The notes under the pieces were generated by a model, which ran no database searches, was not told where the DNA came from, and worked only from the letters and a program-made list of their open reading frames with translations. A program made the position numbers and the translations under genes. This document shows positions 1 through 6,537 of a stretch of 15,912 nucleotides of DNA, piece after piece; the stretch's first letter is position 1; every line of letters begins with the position of its first letter. Origin of the DNA: Flavobacteriales bacterium (GTDB lineage: Bacteria > Bacteroidota > Bacteroidia > Flavobacteriales_D > Crocinitomicaceae); NCBI GenBank assembly GCA_947496835.1, contig CANMFV010000007.1, forward strand, positions 1 through 15,912, written 5' to 3'.

Positions 1-2601
1 ACTTTAGTCCTTATTTTAGTTGGGGCTTGCTCTACAGAGAATAATACGTTTGTAAATAGAACGTACCATTCAACAACGGCTCGTTTTAATGGACACTTTA
101 ATGCGCAAGAATTACTTCGCGTTTCGTTAAAAACCTATTACGGAAGTAGAAAAGATGATTTCTACGGTATTTTACCCATTAATCCTTTGCCGGATGAAAA
201 CGATGTGAAGGGAATGTTACCCGCGATTGATACTGCCGTTTCTAAATGTGCGAAAGTGATTTTGAATCACAGTATGCCGAGCGCCGAGAACATGTTCTAC
301 AAAGAAGCAGAATATAATTCATGGATTGATGAGAATTGGCTAACTGTCGGACAAGCATTTTTTTACAGAAGAGACTACGACCGAGCACTCAACAACTTTC
401 AATTTGTCAAACGATTTTTCGTTAAAGACCCATCAACCTATACTGCTGAATTATGGATTGCTAAAATTTTCATCGAACAACGAAAATTTGCGGATGCTAA
501 ATTAATTCTTGATAAATTAAACGAAGTCGCTCAAGAGCAAAAGAAAAAAACCGTTAAGGATTATATTCCATTTATTAAAAAGAAGGAAAAAAGTGAAGTG
601 CCGGTGATGAAAACAAGCCTTCAATTTGAGATTCATAAAGCATATGCAGACCTTTCGATTAAACGTAAAGATTACGAAGAAGCAGTAAATGGACTTGTTT
701 TGGCAATTGATAAATGTAAAAATGTAAAAGACAAGGCTCGATTGAATTTTATCCTTGCTCAATTGTATAAACAAGCAAATCAATTACCTGAAGCTGAAAA
801 ATGCTTTTCTAAAGCGATGAAAGCATCAGCACCTTTTGACATTTCGTTTAATGCACGCCTAAATAGAGCCGTTGTTGGGGGAGGAGATAAATTAGCAAAG
901 GACCTAAAACGCATGTTGAAGGATGCTAAAAATGCTGGATTTAAAGACCAGATTTATTATTCCATGGCAATAGTTGAACTAAACCGAAATGAAAAAGCAA
1001 TAGCAAAATCATACCTTACGGAGTCCGCTTTTTTCTCTACTACGAATAAGCGACAAAAAGCAATGTCGTATGAGAAATTAGGAGACCTTTCATTTAGCAC
1101 AAAGGATTATGTTTCTGCGCAAAAATACTACGACTCCTGTGCGAGATTCATCAGTGAAGATTATCCAAATGGAGACAACGTAAAAAATAAAGCAGCAAAA
1201 TTGGCTGATTTAGTGAAAGCAATCGAAACAGCGAATTTTGAGGATTCGGTTCAGAGAATCGCAAAAATGTCGGAAGAACAACGCGAAGATTTCTTGAAGG
1301 AAACCCTAAAGGAAATGAAACGTGAGCAACAAAGAAGAAAAGAACAAGAAGCAGCGAAATTATTAGCCCTTCAACAAAACCAAACAACAACAGGAACCGT
1401 AAGTAATTCGAATAAATTCATTTTCAATAATCCAAAGTTAAGAGAAGATGGTTACGACGAGTTCCGCAAGCTTTGGGGTCAACGAGACAATGAAGATGAT
1501 TGGAGGAGAAGTGAGAAGATGGTGATCAACGCCCCGTCCCTAAGTCAAGGAGATCAAGATTCGACCGCACTTACTGCCCAAAATCAAACACCAAAGGATT
1601 CACTCACAATTGATGTATTACGAAAAAACATTCCCCTTTCTGATTCTAGCTTTACACTCTCTGAACAGCGATTGATTGAGGCGCGCTATACAGCTGGAAT
1701 TTTGTATAAAGAGGTACTAGGAGAGATGACACTTGCGGCAACTCAGTTTCAAGCAATTCTCGACATGTTTAAATTAAATCCAACAGATTTATCTGCTGCT
1801 TTTCAATTGTATAAGCTAAATGAAGGCACTGATGAAGCAGAGACTTACAAAAAATACATCCTAAAAAATTATCCATCCTCCGATGCAGCACAATTTTTCA
1901 AAGACCCCGATTTCTACCTTAAACAAAAGGAAAGTGCGCTGAAGGACCAACAGAAATACCTGAAATTATTGGAAAAATATAACCTAGAAGATTATTCCCA
2001 AGTATTAACGGAAACCCAACAGGTTGTCGATAATGAACTTTCAAATGCATTTAGAGCTGAATACATGTTGTTAAACGCGCTTGCTTTTGGTCAGTTAAAT
2101 GAGAATAAAACGGACTTAATTCCGCGATTAAATCGCATTGTGGAGGAAAAGCCAACATCAGACCAAGCGACAAGAGCGAAAGAAATGTTGGCCATTATTA
2201 AAAATGGTTATTCAAAGTCGGTGCCGGTTGATTTCGAAAAAAAATCAATCTATGTTTACATGCCAAATGCTCTTCACTACGTTATCGTTTTACTCGATGA
2301 AGATGAGGAAATTGAAGATGCGCGAAATGCAATTGCAGATTTTTCAAACAAGGAATTTAAATTAGCTAAAGTCAAGGTTTCTCAAAAAATGACAACGACC
2401 GAAAAGGAATTTATTCTGGTTCAAGAATTTCAAACTGCGAAAATTGCAAGTGAGTATGTGAATGCCTATAAAGGAGGTTTTGAGTACTTAGATGACTTCC
2501 AAAACAATAAAATTTTCATAATTAATCAAGAAAATTTGAAAAAGTTAATAGAAACGTCGAAATTTGACGAATATAAAGTTTTTTACGACGATAATTATTA
2601 G
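1..2601 (+). CDS. porW: Type IX secretion/gliding lipoprotein SprE/PorW, 5' partial
   Basis: The frame is open from the first base, so the true start lies upstream; a TTG at 187 is only an internal codon. The first codons read as the end of a lipoprotein signal, with lipobox LVGAC and the lipidated Cys at window codon 10. TPR-like helical repeats follow (about codons 80-400), then a charged coiled-coil stretch rich in E, K, R and Q. A short conserved block comes next: FxFNNP near codon 473, then FRKLWG and DDWRR (Trp at codons 492 and 501). I recognise this block as the hallmark of SprE/PorW proteins. A second TPR-like region and a basic C-terminal tail complete it. SprE/PorW is a periplasmic-side lipoprotein needed for type IX secretion and gliding in Flavobacterium and Porphyromonas. 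The next gene starts 6 bases after the stop, so it probably heads an operon. Family assignment is from remembered motifs, with fairly high certainty. Confidence 0.87.
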   Translation, partial: TLVLILVGACSTENNTFVNRTYHSTTARFNGHFNAQELLRVSLKTYYGSRKDDFYGILPINPLPDENDVKGMLPAIDTAVSKCAKVILNHSMPSAENMFYKEAEYNSWIDENWLTVGQAFFYRRDYDRALNNFQFVKRFFVKDPSTYTAELWIAKIFIEQRKFADAKLILDKLNEVAQEQKKKTVKDYIPFIKKKEKSEVPVMKTSLQFEIHKAYADLSIKRKDYEEAVNGLVLAIDKCKNVKDKARLNFILAQLYKQANQLPEAEKCFSKAMKASAPFDISFNARLNRAVVGGGDKLAKDLKRMLKDAKNAGFKDQIYYSMAIVELNRNEKAIAKSYLTESAFFSTTNKRQKAMSYEKLGDLSFSTKDYVSAQKYYDSCARFISEDYPNGDNVKNKAAKLADLVKAIETANFEDSVQRIAKMSEEQREDFLKETLKEMKREQQRRKEQEAAKLLALQQNQTTTGTVSNSNKFIFNNPKLREDGYDEFRKLWGQRDNEDDWRRSEKMVINAPSLSQGDQDSTALTAQNQTPKDSLTIDVLRKNIPLSDSSFTLSEQRLIEARYTAGILYKEVLGEMTLAATQFQAILDMFKLNPTDLSAAFQLYKLNEGTDEAETYKKYILKNYPSSDAAQFFKDPDFYLKQKESALKDQQKYLKLLEKYNLEDYSQVLTETQQVVDNELSNAFRAEYMLLNALAFGQLNENKTDLIPRLNRIVEEKPTSDQATRAKEMLAIIKNGYSKSVPVDFEKKSIYVYMPNALHYVIVLLDEDEEIEDARNAIADFSNKEFKLAKVKVSQKMTTTEKEFILVQEFQTAKIASEYVNAYKGGFEYLDDFQNNKIFIINQENLKKLIETSKFDEYKVFYDDNY

Positions 2602-2607
2602 CCCGCT

Positions 2608-3015
2608 ATGTTAAGAAAAGAGTTATTTGGTGGAAATTCAACACACGATCAAAGCGATCGATTAAATAAAATTTTATCCGGCACTGAAATTACTGGTGAC
2701 ATCGTTTCAGATTCAAATTTGTTGATTGAAGGTGAAATCATTGGTAATGTTTCTTGCTCCGGTAAAGTAATTGTTGGAACCTCAGGAAAAATTAAAGGAA
2801 ACCTCGTTTGTGTGAACGCAGAAGTGGACGGTGCAATGGACGGTGAGTTAACCATTGAAAATTTGTTAGTCCTTCATTCAACTGCACGAATTAAAGGTGA
2901 TATTCAAACGCTTAAATTGAATATCGAAGAAGGAGCATACTTTGAAGGTGCTTGTGTCATGAAATCTCCTGTTTCTCATTCCACAATGAAAACAGATTTT
3001 GAATTCGATGAGTGA
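2608..3015 (+). CDS. Bactofilin-family polymer-forming cytoskeletal protein
   Basis: This 135-residue protein has the bactofilin layout: a short polar N-terminal tail (1-20), a repetitive beta-helix core (about 21-115) with regularly spaced Gly, Val and Ile (for example GDIVSDSNLLIEGEIIGNV), and a short disordered acidic tail. Bactofilins self-assemble without nucleotide into membrane-associated filaments and often position cell-wall enzymes or shape determinants. The start ATG is 6 bases after the porW stop and no earlier in-frame start fits better. The 3' end overlaps the next gene by 8 bases, so co-translation with its neighbours is likely. There is no transmembrane segment, so membrane association would use the N-terminal tail or a partner. 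The family call is strong. Its specific job here (envelope scaffold for secretion, gliding or shape) is inferred from context only. Confidence 0.9.
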   Translation: MLRKELFGGNSTHDQSDRLNKILSGTEITGDIVSDSNLLIEGEIIGNVSCSGKVIVGTSGKIKGNLVCVNAEVDGAMDGELTIENLLVLHSTARIKGDIQTLKLNIEEGAYFEGACVMKSPVSHSTMKTDFEFDE

Positions 3016-3247
3016 TTTAAAGCAAAATCCCAAGTCTAACAATTCTTCTTATTTACGTCTCACTAGTGCTGGCCTACAAATGGCCGGCGTGATTACTGCT
3101 TTTTCTTTTTTAGGATACTATTTCGATACAATCTTTAAATTGACAACCCCTTGGTGGACCATTATTCTTGGTTTGACGGGAGTTGGAACGGGACTTTACC
3201 TAATTATCCGTGAAGTGATGGAAATCTCCAAAAAAAATGATGAATAA
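3008..3247 (+). CDS. AtpZ/AtpI-family small membrane protein
   Basis: The protein has 79 residues when started at the ATG at 3008. A TTG three codons upstream is also possible, but ATG is preferred and gives the usual family N-terminus. There is a polar N-terminal tail, then two transmembrane helices (about 22-37 and 49-67) separated by a short loop with GYYFD and PWW, then a charged tail. This matches AtpZ/AtpI-type proteins, which accompany F-type ATP synthase operons and help with rotor ring assembly or divalent-ion supply. It overlaps bactofilin by 8 bases and the next gene by 11, typical of translational coupling. Unusually, no atpB follows the next gene. The family call rests on length, topology and the second-helix pattern. 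Confidence 0.8.
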   Translation: MSDLKQNPKSNNSSYLRLTSAGLQMAGVITAFSFLGYYFDTIFKLTTPWWTIILGLTGVGTGLYLIIREVMEISKKNDE

Positions 3248-3614
3248 ATCTGCTTACCGTTTAGGTGCTATCTATCTTTTCATTTTTGGAATATTCTATT
3301 TGTTCACGTTATCCAGTTGTTCACTGTTGTCAAATGCGAACGCATTATTCTGCATCGGGACATCTGGTTTTATTGCACTCCTTGGACTTTTGATTCTTTT
3401 CGTTAAGAAGGAAAAAGATCCTCAAGCAGACACGTTTCGACTACTCATCATGATAACCGTTCAATTGTTGTCGTTCTTGTCCATCTGTTTGGCTTTGATA
3501 TATACAAATCAGCCAGATTCTCTCGTCGTACATTTATTAGGATTGGCGCTAACAATGATAGCTATACAAACCATTTACCTTGCGAAGCGGTTAAAAGCCA
3601 CGAATGAATTCTAA
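3237..3614 (+). CDS. Four-helix membrane protein, ATP synthase operon-associated
   Basis: This is a 125-residue hydrophobic protein with four predicted transmembrane helices (about 9-26, 37-56, 68-88 and 94-115), a KKEKDPQ loop between helices 2 and 3, and a short basic C-terminus. Two ATG codons lie back to back (3237 and 3240) and either could be used; both overlap the end of the AtpZ-like gene. I see no enzymatic motif. Unnamed proteins of this size and topology commonly sit between atpZ and atpB in Bacteroidota and may play an AtpI-like accessory role in ATP synthase assembly. That is inference from position. Helix 1 contains LSSC, but a lipoprotein reading is unlikely because three more helices follow. 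The last 24 bases overlap the 3' end of the convergent peptidase gene. Confidence 0.72.
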   Translation: MMNKSAYRLGAIYLFIFGIFYLFTLSSCSLLSNANALFCIGTSGFIALLGLLILFVKKEKDPQADTFRLLIMITVQLLSFLSICLALIYTNQPDSLVVHLLGLALTMIAIQTIYLAKRLKATNEF

Positions 3615-4865
3615 TAAAAGTTGTTCGATTTCATCAAATTTATCAAAGGATAAGGCTTCGTAAGTATCAAAGACATCGTGGTAGTTTTTATTTGGCCCCA
3701 TTGTGTAAATAAAAAACGCTGGAACGCCTGCTTCGGTGAAAAAATAATGATCTGAATTTGCCGCAGGACCTCTCGGTTTAATGATCGGAAGGTAATTTAC
3801 TTCTTCGTTTAACTGAAGGAGTCGATCGAATTCCTTTTTGAACAGGGTCGAATTTACGCAGGTGATACCGTCTTCACCACTTCCCATAATATCCAAGTTC
3901 AATAAAAAACGCATATTTTTCAAAGGAAACACAGGGTGTTCAACATAGTATTTAGATCCCAATAGTCCAGCCTCTTCTCCAGCAAATGCAACAAAAACCA
4001 CGTTGTACTTTTCGAGTGGTTGTTTGACTAATTTCTGTGCGATGGAATAAAGCATTCCATTTCCACTCGCATTGTCGTTTGCACCTGGGAAATAATTCGC
4101 CTGCCCCATTCTTCCGAGGTGATCATAATGTGCTGTAAGGAATAAATAGGGCTTCTTTTTGGCATGTTTCCTAGCTGGAATATATCCAATGACATTTCTG
4201 GCTTGGTGCTGCTTTAAAAAGCGCGTTTCAATGTGAAGATTGATAGTGCCGTCTTTCCTGCGCATGAATACGGAATCTTGTACTTGTACAAATGGATAGG
4301 CATTTGCAGTTTGACTTACGGACCATGTGAATTTATCCTTTGTGATTTCTAAGACTGGTGCAAATGAGCTTAACTCACGAATGCGTGTCTTTATCACTTT
4401 TAAACTGTCTGGACTTAGTCCAAAAGATCGCACAGCCAAAATGACATTCTCGGGACAAGGATAAAAACTTGCTGTGGATGCATATAATTTTTCTGCGTTA
4501 CACGTGACAACGCGATAGGATTTTCCAAATTGACAATCAGATAATGCGCAAGATGGACCAGAATTTGGTGCAACTAGAAAATGTACACCCGGAATCAATG
4601 ATTCACCATCCATTTTCAGTTCACACGCTCCAGGAAATGTTTGTACAGGAAAACTGAATTCTTGAAAATAGCTTTCCGTTAATGGCAAAAGGCCAATTTC
4701 TTGAAAACTCTTTGCAATATAATTCGCTGCTATGGAATCACCATTATTCACGTAACCTCTACCATGAAAAGAGGGTGAACAAAGCGTTTCAATAAAAGTT
4801 TTTGTTTGAGGATTTTGCCCAAAAACAGTGAGTGAAAAAAAGAGGTTAAGAAGCAGAAGCCGCAT
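3591..4865 (-). CDS. Secreted M28-family zinc aminopeptidase
   Basis: This 424-residue protein has a signal peptide (about 1-17, ending VFG before QNP), so it is exported. After an N-terminal region of about 215 residues comes the M28 catalytic domain, with all expected metal-site residues visible: His246 and Asp248 in TAHYDHLG, Asp264 in GANDNASG, Glu297-Glu298 in FAGEEAG (general base and ligand), Asp325 in NLDIMG and His396 in NYHDVFD. M28 enzymes use two zinc ions to remove N-terminal residues from peptides. The complete site argues for an active enzyme, while the substrate is not predictable. The ATG lies inside the end of the upstream gene (20-base overlap), suggesting co-expression from the promoter region near 5806-5966. 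The stop overlaps the convergent membrane-protein gene. There is no C-terminal type IX sorting domain, so a periplasmic or Sec-exported fate is likely. Confidence 0.9.
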   Translation of the reverse strand: MRLLLLNLFFSLTVFGQNPQTKTFIETLCSPSFHGRGYVNNGDSIAANYIAKSFQEIGLLPLTESYFQEFSFPVQTFPGACELKMDGESLIPGVHFLVAPNSGPSCALSDCQFGKSYRVVTCNAEKLYASTASFYPCPENVILAVRSFGLSPDSLKVIKTRIRELSSFAPVLEITKDKFTWSVSQTANAYPFVQVQDSVFMRRKDGTINLHIETRFLKQHQARNVIGYIPARKHAKKKPYLFLTAHYDHLGRMGQANYFPGANDNASGNGMLYSIAQKLVKQPLEKYNVVFVAFAGEEAGLLGSKYYVEHPVFPLKNMRFLLNLDIMGSGEDGITCVNSTLFKKEFDRLLQLNEEVNYLPIIKPRGPAANSDHYFFTEAGVPAFFIYTMGPNKNYHDVFDTYEALSFDKFDEIEQLLLEFIRGF

Positions 4866-5805
4866 AACGTCGACAAATTTTAAAAATAAAGTCTTCTACA
4901 ATTTCTGATTCTAAATCCCAATTGTAGTTGCTCGCGTAATCACTAAGCTGCTCGCGCGCCACACTCATATTCTCACACACATCTAATTTTTTTGATGCCG
5001 TAGAAAATGCATCGCTAGACCCATCGAATAATTCATTAATGAATTGTAATTTTTCATTCAAAGAGAATGAACCGATGAGTGTTTCCAAAGGAAATACAGA
5101 ACGGTCGGCGCGAATGGTTTGTTCGATTTGTAAAATCCAAGCACTGTTAATAGAGGTAGATTCTGGATTTGCGATATTGTCTAAGAAATTAACTTGAGGC
5201 TCAATTGATTCCGTAGTTATAGGTGTATCTAACGTTTCCTCTTGTTTGGAAGAGTATTCACCTTCCTTACCTACTTCTTGCTCAAAAACAGATTCTGATG
5301 CTTCAAAAACCTCGCTAGCAGGCTCTTCATCTTCTATTTCTTGCTCGGCTTCAACTGCTGGTTCAATTTCAACATCCGCTTCCGTCTCAATTTCAACTTC
5401 ATCCTCCACATCTTCTTCTTGCTTAAGTTCAATAAGTTGTTCCTGTCTATCGACTACCTCAATTGAAACTTCAGGTGTTTCAACGCCAATATTGAATAAA
5501 CCAACTTCTATAGCACCTGTTTCCTCTTCCTCATTAGAAATAGATTCTTCCTCCAAATCAAACAAATCAAATGTAGGTTTTTCAACTTCAGAAATTTCAG
5601 GCACTTCTCGCTCCAATAATGTTGGTTCAACAATCGCTTGCGGAACAAAAACATTTGTCTCATATAATTTGTAACGCAGTATGATTAAGCGCTCATATAA
5701 TTCTTTGGAATCTTCTACGAATAATTCCATTTCTGCTTGGGTCAATTGACCACTTTCCAAAAGGGAAAGTCTCTCTGTCAAGTTTGATAAGATTGTTTTC
5801 ATCAT
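4846..5805 (-). CDS. Acidic protein with conserved ends, function unknown
   Basis: I do not recognise a named function. The 319-residue product has three parts. Residues 1-60 are a helical segment with a Leu-rich pattern and ELYERLIILRYKLYE. Residues about 60-210 form a low-complexity linker dominated by Glu, Val, Ser and Thr, probably disordered. Residues about 218-316 are a compact helical domain with SFSLNEKLQFINELFDGSS and a later NWDLESEIVEDF. I recall both ends as conserved in otherwise unannotated Bacteroidota proteins, with a linker of variable length. There is no signal peptide or transmembrane helix, so it is probably cytoplasmic. The start has two tandem ATGs (5805 and 5802). It overlaps the M28 peptidase gene by 20 bases and is divergent from tdk. 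The glutamate-rich linker produces a long serine-rich antisense frame that is not a gene. Confidence 0.75.
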   Translation of the reverse strand: MMKTILSNLTERLSLLESGQLTQAEMELFVEDSKELYERLIILRYKLYETNVFVPQAIVEPTLLEREVPEISEVEKPTFDLFDLEEESISNEEEETGAIEVGLFNIGVETPEVSIEVVDRQEQLIELKQEEDVEDEVEIETEADVEIEPAVEAEQEIEDEEPASEVFEASESVFEQEVGKEGEYSSKQEETLDTPITTESIEPQVNFLDNIANPESTSINSAWILQIEQTIRADRSVFPLETLIGSFSLNEKLQFINELFDGSSDAFSTASKKLDVCENMSVAREQLSDYASNYNWDLESEIVEDFIFKICRRYAASAS

Positions 5806-5835
5806 AAGGACATGCTTTTTTCGGACTTTTCATTT

Positions 5836-5848
5836 AAGTTATTAACTT
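5836..5848. repeat. Short perfect palindrome in divergent intergenic region
   Basis: AAGTTA-T-TAACTT is a perfect 6+1+6 inverted repeat about 30 bases upstream of the acidic-protein start, between it and the divergent tdk gene. It could be an operator for the leftward operon. A short AT-only palindrome can also arise by chance, so functional weight is low. Confidence 0.3.
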
Positions 5849-5908
5849 CGTTATCAATTCAACTGCTTGATTGAAACGTTGCTGAATCAAAATTAGAAAA
5901 CATGCTGA

Positions 5909-5939
5909 TTGGTGAGACGTTTTACGGTCAATTCTTTTG
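5909..5939 (+). promoter_or_regulatory. Candidate Bacteroidota promoter for tdk-alr
   Basis: TTG (5909-5911), a 20-base spacer and TTCTTTTG (5932-5939) match the Bacteroidota -33/-7 pattern (TTG and TAnnTTTG, seven of eight bases in the -7 box). The predicted start of transcription would lie about 20 bases before the thymidine kinase ATG. This was found by eye in AT-rich DNA and is a weak prediction. Confidence 0.3.
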
Positions 5940-5966
5940 AAATAAATGTTAACAAACGATTGATTT

Positions 5967-6536
5967 ATGTTTTTAGAGCAATTTCCGGTTGAAGGAAGAG
6001 CAAATGGTTGGATTGAAGTAATCTGTGGATCGATGTTCTCTGGGAAAACAGAAGAACTTATTCGTCGCATTCGACGCGCGGAATTTGCCAATCAAGCATT
6101 GCTGCTTTTTAAACCTCAAATCGACAATCGTTTTAGCGAGCAAAATGTAGTAAGTCACAAAGGAAGCTCATTTGAAGCGGTGATTGTGCAGCATCCGAAA
6201 GAAATCTTATCAAACTGGAAAAATCAAAAAGTTGTTGCAATAGATGAAGCTCAATTTTTTGAAGATTCAATCGTGGAAGTGTGCAACGAATTGGCAAATA
6301 AAGGAGTTCGCGTAATTATTGCTGGACTCGACATGGATTACCAAGGAGTTGCTTTTGGTCCAATGCCACAATTAATGTCCATCGCGGAATATGTGACAAA
6401 AGTTCATGCAATTTGCGTCTCCTGTGGTAACTTAGCGCATTACTCTCAACGAACTGTTCAACAAACGGAACAAGTGTTGGTTGGTGCAATTGAAAAATAC
6501 CGCCCACTTTGTAGAACGTGTTACCAACAGAAATAA
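5967..6536 (+). CDS. tdk: Thymidine kinase, type II
   Basis: This is a 189-residue enzyme of the dNTP salvage pathway that phosphorylates thymidine to dTMP using ATP in the cytoplasm. The sequence shows the P-loop GSMFSGKT (21-28), the DEAQFF block (93-98) with catalytic Glu94, the GLDMDYQG segment (120-127), the lasso region near the C-terminus and a zinc-binding set of four cysteines (150, 153, 182 and 185). Length and motif order are standard for bacterial and eukaryotic TK1-like enzymes, and every key residue is present. The ATG at 5967 gives a normal N-terminus (family proteins begin 10-20 residues before the P-loop). The next gene starts after a single base, so the two are almost certainly co-transcribed. 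Confidence 0.96.
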   Translation: MFLEQFPVEGRANGWIEVICGSMFSGKTEELIRRIRRAEFANQALLLFKPQIDNRFSEQNVVSHKGSSFEAVIVQHPKEILSNWKNQKVVAIDEAQFFEDSIVEVCNELANKGVRVIIAGLDMDYQGVAFGPMPQLMSIAEYVTKVHAICVSCGNLAHYSQRTVQQTEQVLVGAIEKYRPLCRTCYQQK

Positions 6537-6537
6537 A

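Noticed and set aside
187..189. TTG start for the SprE/PorW gene
   Set aside because: The frame is open to base 1 and the upstream codons encode the end of a lipoprotein signal with an LVGAC lipobox, so the real start is outside the window.
5246..5674. Long serine/threonine-rich frame on the + strand (142 codons)
   Set aside because: It is the antisense of the glutamate-rich linker of the acidic-protein gene; GAA/GAG codons read backwards give Ser/Thr/Phe. Low complexity, no promoter, no recognisable domain.
5834..6158. Minus-strand frames of 61-85 codons across the tdk start
   Set aside because: They lie opposite the well-supported thymidine kinase gene and its leader and have no conserved features.
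6481..6537. Upstream start for the MurF-Alr fusion inside tdk
   Set aside because: The extra 19 residues are a shifted-frame reading of the conserved zinc-binding end of thymidine kinase and do not resemble a MurF N-terminus; GTG at 6538 fits better.
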